Shown: in pieces, positions 1 to 12,439 of the stretch
Layout of the letters: each line of letters opens with the position of its first letter
How positions within the stretch are numbered: the stretch's first letter is position 1
Origin: Sipunculus nudus
Lineage: Eukaryota; Annelida; Sipuncula; Golfingiida; Sipunculidae
Assembly: GCA_026874595.1 (NCBI GenBank)
Contig: CM049315.1
Span: 17,383,664 to 17,447,663 of the forward strand
Length of the DNA stretch: 64,000 bases
Direction: 5' to 3'
Program-made: the position numbers and the translations under genes
The notes under the pieces: model-generated
Seen by the model: only the letters and a program-made list of their open reading frames with translations
Told to the model about the DNA's origin: nothing
The model's database searches: none

Positions 1-825
1 GACACCACACTGGTAGGTTACCAAAGAAAGGTAAGGCTACTCGACTGCACATTATGATACAAGTATATCTACTGAAATGTACTATGTCTAAACGATTATA
101 TCTTAAGACCATGAAAACTTACTGTATTAAAAACTATCATAACATATCTTTATGCCTGGTGCATATCACGGAATCTCTTAGAGTACGTCTATATGCCTAA
201 TGCAAATACATTATGAAACTAAACAAATTACAGAATCATGTGAATCTGGTGCATATCACCATTGTATATTATCACCCTTTGATAGGATAAAACACTACGC
301 TATATATACGATGTCTTTGTAGTGTCCATTTGCGCTTTTGCGAGCGCTGAAGCGCCACCCCGTCGCACTGGCGATGGACCTGTCAATGTAAAGAGTTTAC
401 GTAGAAGCTCGTTTCGACACTAGACGCTTGGCCGGCCCCAGCGCCCATTCACATGGAACAGTTCACTACACTGTCTGCTACAAGCAGACAGACGAGCACA
501 GTTAATCGCGAAGGCGTGGTGGGTGATCACAAATAATAAATATGGAATATATCAGTCAGTTGGTTGGTGTACACATACCCACATGACCTGATAGTCCCAC
601 AAGAAGGTGCAGCATAGGCTGTCAGGGCGAAACATCCGCCGCTTCAGGACACAGGACAAATCGCTCAGGATGATTTACGCCAGATCACAAAATCCGGGAT
701 GTCCGTTCCTCCTATCATCGCATCCTGTAGGCTGCGCCATTTTGTCGCGGACAGTGGGTAAGGCAGGTCCGCCCCATGTCATAGGAAGAACCCAAGACAA
801 AGTTGATGGATGAAGCTTTATTTCT

Positions 826-882
826 GGAAGAAGAAAGACCGTTGTCAGCTTGTTGCCAACAAGAGGAGCAAGGCTTGACTCT
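826..882 (+). repeat. 57-bp dispersed repeat, copy 1
   Basis: This block begins CTGGAAGAAGAAAGACCGT and recurs almost unchanged at 3158-3214, the two copies differing at two or three positions. It may be the tip of an old mobile element or a duplicated exon fragment. Confidence 0.7.
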
Positions 883-2795
883 ACATTTAAATGAATTATA
901 TAAACTGCGTATGTTTTGTATATAACAGATATTATAGGTAACAATATGACATTTTGCTCTTTACACTTTACAATTAATCCGTATATTAATCTACAAATAT
1001 TTTAGTTTTAAGTTTTGTGGCTGAATGTGTAGTGTAAGCTCCATATATCTCACACGTATTAACCTTAAATCGCATTGATAGCTCATACACTCATTATACA
1101 TAGATTATACATTATACATAGATACACTTATTTTACATAGATACACTTGGATTTGAATATATTCATATGGCATATGATAGCTTTACTCTTATCCATTAAT
1201 GCAACCATCTCAGTATGATATGAATACACAACTAATCCTTCTACATTGCATTAATACAGACCTCACATAATAATAATCTTAACACGGTCCTATCTAAATG
1301 ATCTGTTTCCCTTATCAGGTATACTATGGATATTTATGACGTAATAAACGTTCTAAATTTATGGTGATGGGGATTTGGTGCCTTCATAATATTTATAGTG
1401 AATATGAATGATTGCGTGGAGGTTATATGGCGGGCCCGTCAGGGAGAATGTTTCTTAAATGCAATCGACTACGGCGAATACTATCTTCTCTCTACCACTT
1501 AGATCATGACCCTAAAGAAACGTAGGGTCTCCTAATTCCCTGTGAAATTAGTCTAATGGAAAAACTCCCGGCTTAGCATGATGTAAACAACATGATTACA
1601 TATTAAATATATTAATCTGGGTAGCAGGTTTTGAGGCTATGAGACACCTGTCTTTGGCGCGTAATTCGTGCAGCGAGGGGGCTGAACGCGGAGGAATCGT
1701 GCTAGAAGTTAAGCTGTCCCAAAAGTAAACACATCAGGATCTGAGCGATATGGATGGAATATGGATAAACAAGTTACTAATCGAGGTGACACAGCGACCT
1801 AGAGGCGTGAATTCATACAGCTAAACTGCATACTGCATCACTTTGTACAGTGCTCTTTTAAGCGCACTACTTTGGTTGGCGGAAGGTAAACAAAAATGCA
1901 TCAACAAAATAGAAAAAGTTCTCAGCTGGATGGCGATGAGCGAGAGGTAAGTTATATCCTAGTAATTTCAGTCTAAATTCTTTTAAAATTATTGACAGTT
2001 CGTTTTCATGTAGGAAACTATCTTTAAAAAGCCTAATACCTTATCTAGCATGGAATTGGGGTTTCCATGAGCTGTCATAGTAAATCTATCGTAACACTTG
2101 TGAAACGCACTTCAATGAGAAACTTTCGTATCAGTAATGTTATTGTTCTTAAATGAACGTAGAAGAATAGCAATGTAACGCTGCTGTTACTCCTTAGCTG
2201 ATAATTCTTATATAAAATATTACTTAATTATACCACTGATTATTCTGGTTTAAGTTAACTATATCCCGTATAGCGGATTTGAAAGTTTTAGTGATATTTC
2301 ACTATGAATTCAGGGAGCTGGAAGGCGGATTAGTACAAACCTCGGCGGTCAGATGGCAGCACCAGCAGCATCGTTTAACAGGACACTATAATACTTCAAA
2401 TTGACTCAATCGCGTGGTAAAATGTTATACGGAGGGGTTCACTTGAACCGTAATTAATAATCGTTAATAATAATAAAAGAATTTGTTTGCAACTTTCGTG
2501 TTAATATTTAACATTTAAAATGAGGACTATTTTGGAAAGAATAGACATAATAAGAATATTTAAGTTTCACTCTTAACTGCCAGATGGCGGTACTGTTGAC
2601 TACTGGCTTAATCGATGCATTCGGACTATATTTATTTATATATTTATGAGACCAAAAAAAATATAATTATCCATAATAATACGTGGCAGGCGGTTCTGTC
2701 ACTGTACAAATAGCAACTAGTTGTGGCTGGAATAACCCCTGGTGTGAACGGTTGACGGCATACCGACCGAAACGGATGCTAAAGATATACCTGCC

Positions 2796-2816
2796 GGGGG
2801 GGGGGGGGGGGGGGGG
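2796..2816 (+). repeat. poly-G tract
   Basis: An uninterrupted run of 21 G. Its length may be unreliable in the assembly. Confidence 0.9.
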
Positions 2817-3157
2817 AGGAGAGACGAGACACGTGCTTACCAGCCTACTGGGGCGAATGGCCGATTTTTAAGGAAAATAGACAGGAAAATCTATACTAAA
2901 CCCTTGCAATTGACCCAACATATAAACGGGTGCAATATACGAGATGCCTGAACAAGAAAACTGACTGTTTTAGTTCTTTAAAATATAGGATACGCATGGG
3001 AAAAACGGACATATTCTATGTATTCTTAAACATACAAGAAATGCGACACCAATATATTTGGATTAAACTGACATTCTAGGCCTTGAAACATTCATTAATA
3101 ATAATTATTCCTTCACTTCAGGGTATCGGGGCAATAATATACGGTTCCTATACCTGG

Positions 3158-3214
3158 AAGAAGAAAGACCGTCGTCAGCTTGTTGCCAACAAGAGGAGCA
3201 AGGCTGGACTGACG
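3158..3214 (+). repeat. 57-bp dispersed repeat, copy 2, within an open stretch
   Basis: This is the second copy of the 826-882 block. Here the plus frame starting at CTG GAA GAA stays open to a TGA near 3366 and holds a Cys/His-containing stretch (PHCPNH, then VCRPCYARE), so it could be a fragment of a coding exon or transposon. No start codon or splice site was confirmed and the family is not recognised. Confidence 0.45.
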
Positions 3215-5867
3215 TGACAATTCCGAGACCTCGTGGACGTTCCGGAGCTGTCACGCCTCATTGCCCAAACCACCCCAAAACCGGTCCGACAAAACATCGT
3301 ATTCTTTATCCCAGGGTTTTCGCCGGCCACGTATGCAGGCCATGCTACGCAAGGGAAACCGTTGAATGACCCATGACCTGGAGGGACTTTACTTGAGTGT
3401 CACTCCGGAATGACAGACAAAACGATGAAAAAAATGGGGGTTTATTTCCCTGTGTTACAATTGTATCGGGGAATATTCTAGCAAACTGAATAAAGGGAGA
3501 TACAAAAACATGCAAAAAACGAGCTGTTACATTTTTTAATTGACGAAATTCAGCTTTATAGTACAAACATTGATCTAGACGCCTGTATCAAAACGAAATG
3601 AATATACTACAATCATTCAAATGCATATATTATTACATCAAACAACTCGTATAGGCACGAAGGAATCATTGACATTTGTTAAAATCTTCCGTGATTACTC
3701 AACAACATCTACGAGGAATACTTTGATTACCCTTCCTAAGCCGAGAACGGGGTATTATATATAGATTTGTGCTGGTTCATTCTCATGGAATTGGTTTCCA
3801 TATGATCACGGGTCAGTAAAGTGCTGAACCTCTTTGAAGTTCAGCACCAAATCCTTCTTTGTAAGATTTTAACTTCGCACTCTAGAGTAGTTTAGAACTT
3901 ATCCTTAATTTTTTCATCGATTTAATTCAATCAGAACTACTTATAATTGTAATTCATGCTTTCCTTTGTCCATTCCCATGATTTTCACAATGAATCAAAA
4001 GGATTTAAGATATATTTTGCAACATGCTTGATTTTATTATCATTCAATACTGGACAGGGTTAAATGTCGAAATATGTATTTTTTTTGTATTTCTATGTAT
4101 GCTTAGGGATTTGTTTTAAGGTTTCATACCGAAGCCAGCAATGGTATACTGACTTGCACCGACTGCACAGGATGATAGTTCAGTACACCAGTGTCAGACT
4201 AAATATGCCAGCATGTTACTCGGTATTAGATGCAGCCACATGGTGTAAAACTTTTGCCTACACTTTTGTTAGATACAAGTAAAGTGTAATCGCGAATTGT
4301 AAAGATGGTGCGGTTTCATATATTAATGTTTGAGGGGGCACTAAGAAATTGAACAACATTGTTTTTATATACAAAATTTATTTTTTATGCACAAAAGCCT
4401 AGTGTTTCATGGTAACTTTGGTATTCACCCCGGCGGCGCTTGGCATGTTGTGATGTTACCAGCTGGTCAATGCGATCGTTCGTTACTTGGAAGACTGCAC
4501 AGTTCTCGCCTGACACACTCTTAATCCCTTAGGGGTCGCTTGAGTTGAGGCTACTTCAATCAAGATGCTAGACCAGTTGTTGCTTGTAATAAGGTCTCAT
4601 AGGTAGTGATATGTAAGCTGAAAACCACTCCAATTAATAATGATTTGTAGAAACGGCTGTGAAACAAATAGCCTTTGAAGACCTTTAGAACCGCCCTACA
4701 AATGTCTTTGAAGTACGACTGAGAGCCGGCCGCGATTTTGGTCAGCTCGGTTTCTTGTTCACACATGTAGCAGGTTGTTTCTAGTTACTAATCACAGTTG
4801 TTATTGAGCAATTCTACAATTTACTCATATGTCAAACAGAGAGTCTGGGCGCAGCACCACAGCATCATCAAACGTATTTAGTCCCGTTAATTACTTATTG
4901 TTTACCCCGTGCAATCACGGAACTCACTAGCCCGTATCATGAACGAAGTCGCCCAAAATATGTTAATTGGAAGGTAGGTTGCGTTACAAACCTATCTTTT
5001 ATATAATCGTTAAAATATTTCGATAATTTGATACACATTGAAATCCTAATTCATACTGATTTGCACGAAAATTCGAACTGCGCTAATGCTGTAAAATGGA
5101 ATAAGCGCGAAAATTCAGACGCCAAAATAACCACTTCCATAGTATTAGGAAGTTTCCGCTTTATATCCAATTCGTGGGGAAAAATGTCTATTTTATTTAC
5201 CTGAATGATGCTTAAATTTGATTTCTTATTCGTCATATTTTCAAAAATGTTCACGACCTGCGAGGGTACACCTTTAACCACATCCTCCCCCATTCGAGCA
5301 CTGCGCATCCTCGGTGCCCGACCTGAACTTGTCTCCCAGACAATCTGTTCTGAATCCGCCTCTTTGTAGTTTAAATAGTCCTTCCTGTTATAATCTTACA
5401 TGTCTTTCCTCTTAACCAAGCTTATTTTTGTTTTGTAAATATTTATTTTTATCTTAATGTGTATCTATAAGTCTTTATCATCATTACTTTATTTCTAAAT
5501 TGACTTTCAAATTCTAGGGGTGCAATATACTTTTTACCGACGCGTCTTTCTCGTTAAGCAGGACGGATAAACTTCTAACTGAACATCCAGGGAGGTACTG
5601 GAGCAGTCTCCATGGAAACCTAAATCTATGTCAAAGTTGCTTAGTTTCAGTGAGATACACAGCGACAACATGCTTTTAAGCACCATGCTAGATATACACC
5701 TCTCAGCGTATGAGGTATATTTCCCCTCATATTTGATACAAAACTTATATGGGGGTTTCATGTAAGCAACATATTTGTTAAGTACTGTATATAGTACTGT
5801 GTACTCTCTTCCTAAAACTTGATAGACGAATTATTTCAAAACATTCTCTGATGTATTGATAAGTTGG

Positions 5868-6045
5868 TGGCCTTGACCGTGATCTTCAAGGTTAAATATT
5901 CTGAAATGTACTTTTTGTCAACTTATTTTTTTAGGTGGTTCATATTGTTTTTCCTTAAATTGATACACAAATAGTTTCTATCAGTTTCCCAGGAGGCTTT
6001 CAAAACCGATGACCTTAACCAAGATCTTCAAGGTCAAATCCCCGG
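5868..6045 (+). repeat. TGACCTTGACC-type dispersed repeats
   Basis: Two related stretches contain a TGACCTT(G/A)ACC core followed by GATCTTCAAGGT, near 5873-5893 and 6009-6033. A similar string (GATGACCTTGACCTTTGACC) recurs at about 34820. TGACCT/AGGTCA half-sites resemble nuclear-receptor sites, but dispersal suggests a mobile repeat and not regulation. Confidence 0.5.
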
Positions 6046-8130
6046 AAGTATTATAATTCCCTATGAGTTTTGGGGATTTAACAAATGGGTAGACATTTGT
6101 ATGTTTTTGCTACTGCAAGAAAAAGATTTTAGGTTAGAGGTACATAAAAGTATCTTGAAATAGCTGATAAAATAACAAAAAAGCCATAGACCTTAACATA
6201 AATGGTTTGGGGGCTTAATATTTATCCAGTTAGGGTTAAAATATTATCTTTTTAATCGCTTAGTCACTTGGAGCTTGACACCTTCTAATGAATATCATTT
6301 ATATTATGTGACAAATCAAAATGACGTTGTCCTTCATAGGACTACACAGTTATTCACCAGCCAATAAAATTATTCAAATATTTGATCAGGTAATTTAATT
6401 GTTAAAATGCAAACCAAAGTCAAATATTATTTGAATTGATTGAAGCAGTATGTAGATATTTTGAATCAAAATTCCGGTTTAGGATTCGTTACAGGATGGT
6501 TTTTGTTAATGTGAATTAATTAACCACTTTGCTGGAGGTAGGCTTTGGGTGGGGCATAGGGCACTTTCTTCATTATTGAACAATGGTGGTTGGGCCCATT
6601 TTGAATATGCGCTATAATTATAATTGTAAAATATGTCTTTCTTTTCTGTTCACATTATTTGAATATTATCGATAAATATACATTACCGTTATTCATCATT
6701 CGTCAAGCCGTGTGTATTTCACTGTAATACTAAAATCTCAGATTAAGTGTAATACCACACAATGAAAATAAAATGAAGCATGGCTATAAAAAAAATCATA
6801 ACAGAGGGCTCAAAAATGAACACTGTTTAAATGTTCCATCATAAGTATACCCTTTCAGAGCCACGTGTTTCACAACATAAGTCCAGCCAATGTCTGAGTA
6901 CACAAGATAACAAAACACCCAAACTGTCATTGATTTCAGAAATGTTTTGAATTCTCGCATGTTACAGTTATGAACCTTAGAACATATACGTCCCATTTGA
7001 ATAATTTGTTTAATACCATGAATTCAATTAACGCTGACTTCTACTTGAGTTTTCTTTAATGCATTCTTATACTACCATGTTTCAGGGATTTGATGTAACG
7101 TTTTGTTTTATATTGTATGTAATGAATAATGAATTACCTGTTATGGATATGCTTTTGATTTACACGAACAATAAAATTGAAATAGCATTTGAACAACCAG
7201 GAAGAAGAACATTTTATGTAATAAAATCATGAAGTACAAATATATTATTTTTTACGTTTTTAGAATTATATGAAGTCTGTAATGCACATGAATTCATACA
7301 TCTTTCACTGCAGAAACATAGAACGTGCTTGATAGCGTGAGGTAAAGGGTTTACTACAGTTATGCAGCACGTTTCTATGATCTTGTGCTTTGTTTGGGTC
7401 GAGTGGGTCAGGATTGAGGGATTATTTTTCAATGAAAAAGATACACTCAAAGACTTGGACTCAAGGGATCTTCTTTTGTAACACAGACGACCCGACACTT
7501 AGTGTCAACTATCGCCAACAGATGTCGCAATTGTGCATTAAAAGGTCGGCTGTGCTCTGAAACAATTGAAGGAGAACTGTTGACAAAAAGTTTCTGTTAT
7601 GCATTGATCACTGATGGCTTCAAGGAATGATTTTTTCTCGAATGGTGCTGTATCAGATTCGTCCTTGTCCATCCTCAAATCTCCTGAAAAAAAAATAAAA
7701 AAAACTGGAGTTTCGAAACGGAGTATACTTGTAACAGAAAACGCATATCTCGAAAAAGAAGTATATATGGATGACTAGGATGAATAAAATTAAGTCCATT
7801 TTATACAATACTTCATTGGTACATTATAATCAACTATGACAGCAGAGTATCGAAATGGAGTATTCTTGTAACAGATATATTGCATGCTTAGAAGAAGGAG
7901 TAGATGAATGGTTAGATGATTAAATCCCTCTTTTTATACAATATTACATTTTTACATTAATTAATATTGCCTTGTCGACCGTTTATAATCATGAACTCAT
8001 TCTTTGATCTGATGTAGAGGTCTGATTACTTATCAATAAAAGCTCTGGATTTTAAATGTTACTTTAATCGAAATGCTGTCACACCTACATGTATATATGT
8101 ATTTGGTCCCAAAAGTTCATTATATATATA

Positions 8131-9068
8131 CAGTAGAACGCCTGTATTACGGTCACCATCGGGACTGGATGAAAGTGGCCTTATATACAGGAGTGGCCGT
8201 TATACAGGACTTGACCAGGATAGGGGGGTTAAAATATAACACGAAACCAAGTTCAAATCTTTATCACAATCAACAAAATAAACATATATACAGAGTCTTA
8301 GTATAATTACTGTTTTCAATCATATAAAATATGTTCAATTACGTCAATCCTATCTATAACAATTACCAACAATATATACAAATACAGTGTTTGTTATTAA
8401 ATTACTAAGAGATTGTATATCCATAATATATGTACAAATGTTGAGAAGCTCTTTGTATCCATCAAAGCATACTAATACCACGGAAGTATCAGCAGAAATA
8501 TGTGAAAATTCACAGAATACATTCTTTCGTCTGATGTACGTATTCACAAGGACATTAACGAAAGTTTGCCTAACGTTTCTCTGATGACATAATCATCAGG
8601 ACCCGCTGGTTGTCATTCGTTTATTAAATGACAAACACCCTGAGTAAGATCCAACTCGCACGACTGATTCCCAAACATACACGCAGGTGGGAACACATGC
8701 CTTACTATTGTGCATACTAATGAGGCTGAGTGGGGTAGTACGACGCTGGCTACGTGTCGAACAACTCTGCCACTGTCGAGTGGTTACCTTTATCCAGGCA
8801 CTCATTAACAGACAGGAATATGTGAGAGCGGACACTTGTGTAATGATATTGAGGTCAGAAGTGGCCGCTCGATTTGTTGAGCTCATGTCATGGAGTCACT
8901 GCCCCTGACCGTAATTGAGGCGTTTCCCGAGACCTGGCCGTAATACAGAATAGAGGAGTGACCATAATTGACAACAAAATGATTATGAAATATAACGGTC
9001 GAAAATTCGGGACCGGAAAATCTGACCGTTATACACGTATTGAGGTGTAGCCGTTAGCAGGCGTTCCA

Positions 9069-9071
<3 letters not shown>
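8131..9071. mobile_element. pogo/Tigger-like MITE, 941 bp
   Basis: The ends are 14-bp inverted repeats CAGTAGAACGCCTG (8131-8144) and CAGGCGTTCCACTG (9058-9071), one mismatch, both abutting TA, as expected for a TA target. Both ends carry further copies of GGCCGT(T/A)ATACAG-type strings, likely binding sites of the missing transposase. No transposase frame is present. The related intron of the intact gene copy lacks this element. Confidence 0.8.

Positions 9072-9138
<67 letters not shown>
9072..9138. repeat. (AT)n microsatellite
   Basis: Pure TA repeat directly abutting the right end of the MITE and the left end of the first tRNA-like element. It may have grown from the TA target site. Confidence 0.95.
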
Positions 9139-9142
<4 letters not shown>

Positions 9143-9293
9143 ACGAAAACAAATTGCTCAGGGAAAAACATTGGGCCGATCCTTGTTTCGGACCCATGTT
9201 GGTGGCGCACAAGTCCGACGTACCAACCGCTTCGCTTGAAAAGCAAGCCTCACTAGCGAGACAGTTCGGTCCGCTTTTCTGTCACCACGTAAC
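9139..9293 (-). mobile_element. tRNA-like short element, copy 1 (degenerate)
   Basis: This 155-bp unit begins TGTTACG and ends near CGTAAC, and is a direct copy of 9396-9551. On the minus strand it holds a box-A-like segment and a changed box B. See copy 2 for the better-preserved signals. Confidence 0.65.
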
Positions 9294-9395
9294 CCATCCC
9301 CTCTTAGAAGAGTTCTGCTATCCGAGGTGTCACACTTTAGTGAGCTTATTCCATGGGCCATAAAGTTTACCGTCCCGTTCGACGAACCCCCATTT

Positions 9396-9547
9396 TGTTA
9401 CGAAGACAAATTGTTCAGGGGATAATATCGGGCCGATCGGGGATTCGAACCCATGTTGGTGGCGAACATGTCCGGCGTACCAACCGCTTCGCTAGAAAAG
9501 CAAGCTTCACTAGCGAGACAGTTCGGTCCGCTTTTATGTCACCCCGT

Positions 9548-9551
<4 letters not shown>
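9396..9551 (-). mobile_element. tRNA-like short element, copy 2
   Basis: On the minus strand the unit holds TAGCGAAGCGGTTGG, which fits an RNA polymerase III box A, and GGGTTCGAATCCCC, a perfect box B, about 30 bp apart, as in a tRNA-derived SINE. The unit ends are TGTTACG and CGTAACA, which instead look like LTR-type TG...CA ends. With copy 1 it forms two direct repeats around a 102-bp internal stretch. It could be two SINEs or one miniature terminal-repeat retroelement. Confidence 0.7.

Positions 9552-9603
<52 letters not shown>
9552..9603. repeat. (AT)n microsatellite
   Basis: Pure AT repeat directly following the second tRNA-like element. Confidence 0.95.
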
Positions 9604-9610
<7 letters not shown>

Positions 9611-10587
9611 AAGACTATAGGCCTAATGCGAACCTGTGCAATTGGATATACATCAGGTATACTGCTTCCATGCCGGACCATTACTTTCCGTGCATGTGTG
9701 ACATGTATATGTACAATGGAAGAGTTAACATTTTGAAGCTAAGTATAAGCACCAATTACAGAAACGTCACTCTTAAAAAAAAACTCGTACGGATGTACAC
9801 AACTCAAAATAATTGTAGGTGGTAATAATTGTGTAGGAGAAAGCCATCGAAGATGCACGGACATGCGAAATTTCACGCAGCGACTTCAAACGACTCTTGG
9901 GCTATGTGCACAGATGCATGAAACCCAAAAACAGTTGTAGGTATCGCCACCAGTCTTGTATACAACAAATGTACCCCGTTTCAAATATGACCAGTATTTG
10001 CATAAAGTTTGGTGATGAAAGCTCCAGCCATTTCTGAGATTGTAATTGTAGTATATTTTTACCAAATGAATAAGTTCAGCTTCCTGTAACTCTGCCAAAT
10101 TCAACGAACTAGGACCAATCCAACAAACTTGAGAGATATTGTCCCTCGGATTATTTATGTGAGATATTAGACAGTTTGGCTGGACCGTTTCAGAGGAGGT
10201 TTTTTATTTTTTTTTAATTTTCTCTATAAAATCTAAGTCAGGGCAGTGCAAAAAATATGCTTTTTTTTCTTACAAAGTTTGACAAATGACTGGTTCTTCT
10301 ACAAAGTTTGCCGCTTCTATCGCTAACGGTTTTTTGAGATAGCATAGGTTAACGTACCGTACGGCAAATGCCGGACGGTGGGCGCCGGACGGACGATGCC
10401 ACGCCATCGCATAAGCTCGTAGGGTTTGTTCATAAGTATATACAACAATTTTGAGTCTCATCAAAAAGACTTTAAATTTTACTGTTTATCAATCTGTCTT
10501 TATCGCTCTGACTGTCTCTCTCTCCCTATCTGTCTTTAGGTCTGTCTGTCTGGCTCTTTCTCTCTCATTCTTTCAATTCCCGAGATG

Positions 10588-10590
<3 letters not shown>

Positions 10591-10620
<30 letters not shown>
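10591..10620. repeat. (AG)n microsatellite
   Basis: Thirty bases of AG just downstream of exon 2 of the decayed gene. The intact paralogue has a GA-rich tract at the same place (about 16950-17000). Confidence 0.9.
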
Positions 10621-10625
<5 letters not shown>

Positions 10626-11700
10626 GACTCACCGTCGTAGTTGGACATCTTCATTGCCATTTACCTCTTTGTTATGATCATAATCCTCGAACTGTGCCGG
10701 AAATGACGACATCAGCTGAAAAGGTAAGTGAATCATTGGAAACTAACACCCAAGGTCCCATTCCTTTAACTTCACACAGAATTTATACGACAGAGACATA
10801 TGTTTTCATGTATGGCGTTGCCTCAGAATTTATAATAAAAAGTTACACATAAATATATACTCGTTCAAGAGGTAGTGTCATCTTTCAGTTTCGAAATGTT
10901 ATTGAAACTTAATAATCACTTGTAATACACGCTCCAATTTTTTCCAAATCTTTCATCTGGAGAACACCGAAAAGAAATAAAATGCAACATATTACATTGT
11001 AATACAGTGTACTTAACATCCTAGATGCAGTGCCATCTGTCGGCTGTAGTTTAAGCTTTGAAAACTTAAGGAATAAAAGTTATCGAAACTGTTTATATGC
11101 AATGCAGATGAGACAATGGTGATTGATTTCTTACCCGTTTGCCTTTGTTTCCCTGGCATTTTCTTTCGCAAGATGTTTGACAAATGAAAAAGAAGCATTT
11201 CTCCTCGCACTGGCTCTGACAGTCGGACTTGGCCTCACCCTTATTAACGTAACACAGTGTGACCATCAATATGACCATCGAGCATGCGGTGTATATGCCC
11301 ATGTCTAGTGGATGTCTAGAGCAAAATATAAAAGAATTGTTAACAGAATATCCTTTCTTCATTTTAATGATTGTGACGATATAAAGACAAACTTGAAGGA
11401 AGAGAAAAGAGTAAAGACGACTACAAAGACATTCTCATTTATGATTATCACTAAAATGCCAATAATTCTCATATATTTTAAAAATCTTAGATAATGGTAT
11501 CACAAAGAAGGAATAATATTCCCCGGATATATCCAGAACCAAACGTTACTTGTTGTAAATGGAGTAATACAATATTAAAACCATTTTCTTTATGATCTGC
11601 GTTGCATGCAAATTCCGGAAGGGTTGGGCCGTGTCCTGTGACATCAGCTAGCAACGCCCCTGGTTATAAATGGGCCGCAATATACACAACTGCTTTCGAT

Positions 11701-11917
11701 GCAGGGGCGGATCCAGGATTTAGGAAAAGGGGGGGGCGGGTCCAACCCATGAGGACAAATGAAAATCCTAAGAAAAGGTCATCAGGTCTGGAAAGGGGGG
11801 GGGGGGGGTTCCAGGCCGCAAAATTACGTCTAAAACCTCTTGAAAAAGGTTGCTTCGGGTGAAAACGGGGGGGGGGGGGGGGTCCGGACCCCCTGCCCCA
11901 CCTGGATCCGCTTCTGC
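11701..11917. mobile_element. 217-bp MITE with 3-bp GAT target duplication
   Basis: The inverted ends are GCAGGGGCGGATCCAGG (11701-11717) and CCTGGATCCGCTTCTGC (11901-11917). The element is flanked by GAT on both sides. The paralogous region at about 18290-18300 has a single GAT and no insert, which shows an empty site. The interior holds several G runs of 7-17 bp. A 3-bp target would fit PIF/Harbinger or CACTA groups; no transposase is present, so the group is not fixed. Confidence 0.8.
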
Positions 11918-12385
11918 GATGGTGCCCCGGGTTGTCGTGTTAGCAAGTTTACTGTATTATATAGTATCATGTTAAGACAGTTCAATGTTAACAAAATATA
12001 AAATTACATCGTATGGTTGATTTATGTACATTTATTTCGGTTAACAGACAGTAACACCTGTGGTGAAAACGCTGGAAACTGCACCTAGCACTGCTGAACT
12101 CCAAACATAGTTTACTAAATAAACACGCCACCTTCGGAACCTTTCAACTTCTTCCCCTGCTAGAAAATTAAACAGTAGGAAACGTTGGCCTTTACAATAC
12201 TACGCCTCCACCCATCCAACAGTATATATAATAATTAAATAACTGATAACCCTTAACATATGGTACGTGTATGATCCTGAACCAGTGGTCTTAAGAAGCA
12301 GGAGGCTTGATTAATTCAGTAAGGCAATGATCCAGATAGAAGGTGTTACTTACTTTTATCGACAAGATGTAAAAAGCCCGAATTC

Positions 12386-12439
12386 GCCTGTAGTAGTCTT
12401 GACATATATCAGAGTCCCAGCGCATACAAGGGGCTGATA
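12386..12439 (-). promoter_or_regulatory. degraded promoter and 5' UTR exon of the decayed gene
   Basis: This aligns with the TATA box and first donor of the intact paralogue (18640-18693). The TATA box has become TATCAG (12439-12434) and the donor CAG|GTGAGT has become CAG|GCGAAT (12387-12386). GC donors exist, but both changes together fit loss of constraint. Confidence 0.6.

Larger units (their letters stand above)
1..6540. other. AT-rich non-coding flank, no gene supported
   Basis: No open frame here has the length, composition or splice context to be called a gene. What can be seen is a 21-bp G run at 2796-2816, a duplicated block of about 57 bp at 826-882 and 3158-3214, and TGACCTTGACC-type repeats near 5868-6045. 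Remote, multi-exon or untranslated sequence cannot be excluded. Confidence 0.5.
7653..11302 (-). pseudogene. decayed secreted Cys-hairpin/EF-hand gene (paralogue of the gene at 15590-17648)
   Basis: Exon 1 is 11302-11135 (56 codons). It starts MGIYTACSMV, has a hydrophobic signal segment, then six Cys spaced C-x3-C-x3-C-x4-C-x3-C-x3-C, and ends at a GTAAGA donor. An acceptor (TTTGCTCTAG) lies just upstream of the start. Exon 2 (10714 to about 10633) keeps the start of the first EF-hand loop (YDHNK) and the donor end, but lacks 56 bp net relative to the intact paralogue, removing the rest of that loop and shifting frame. Exon 3 begins at 7683. Spliced in the shifted frame it stops at TGA 7655-7653; in the ancestral frame the family stop codon has been lost. 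The promoter and the 5' UTR donor are also degraded (12386-12439). A short secreted Cys-peptide could still be made from exon 1, so loss of all function is inferred, not shown. Confidence 0.7.

Noticed and set aside
8983-9246. Open frame with a long Ile-Tyr repeat
   Set aside because: It is an (AT)n microsatellite read in frame; the same holds for similar frames at 9353, 13239, 14117, 15944 and 31600.
9415-9480. A true tRNA gene on the minus strand
   Set aside because: Box A and box B fit, but the anticodon and acceptor stems do not pair well and the unit is a repeated element.
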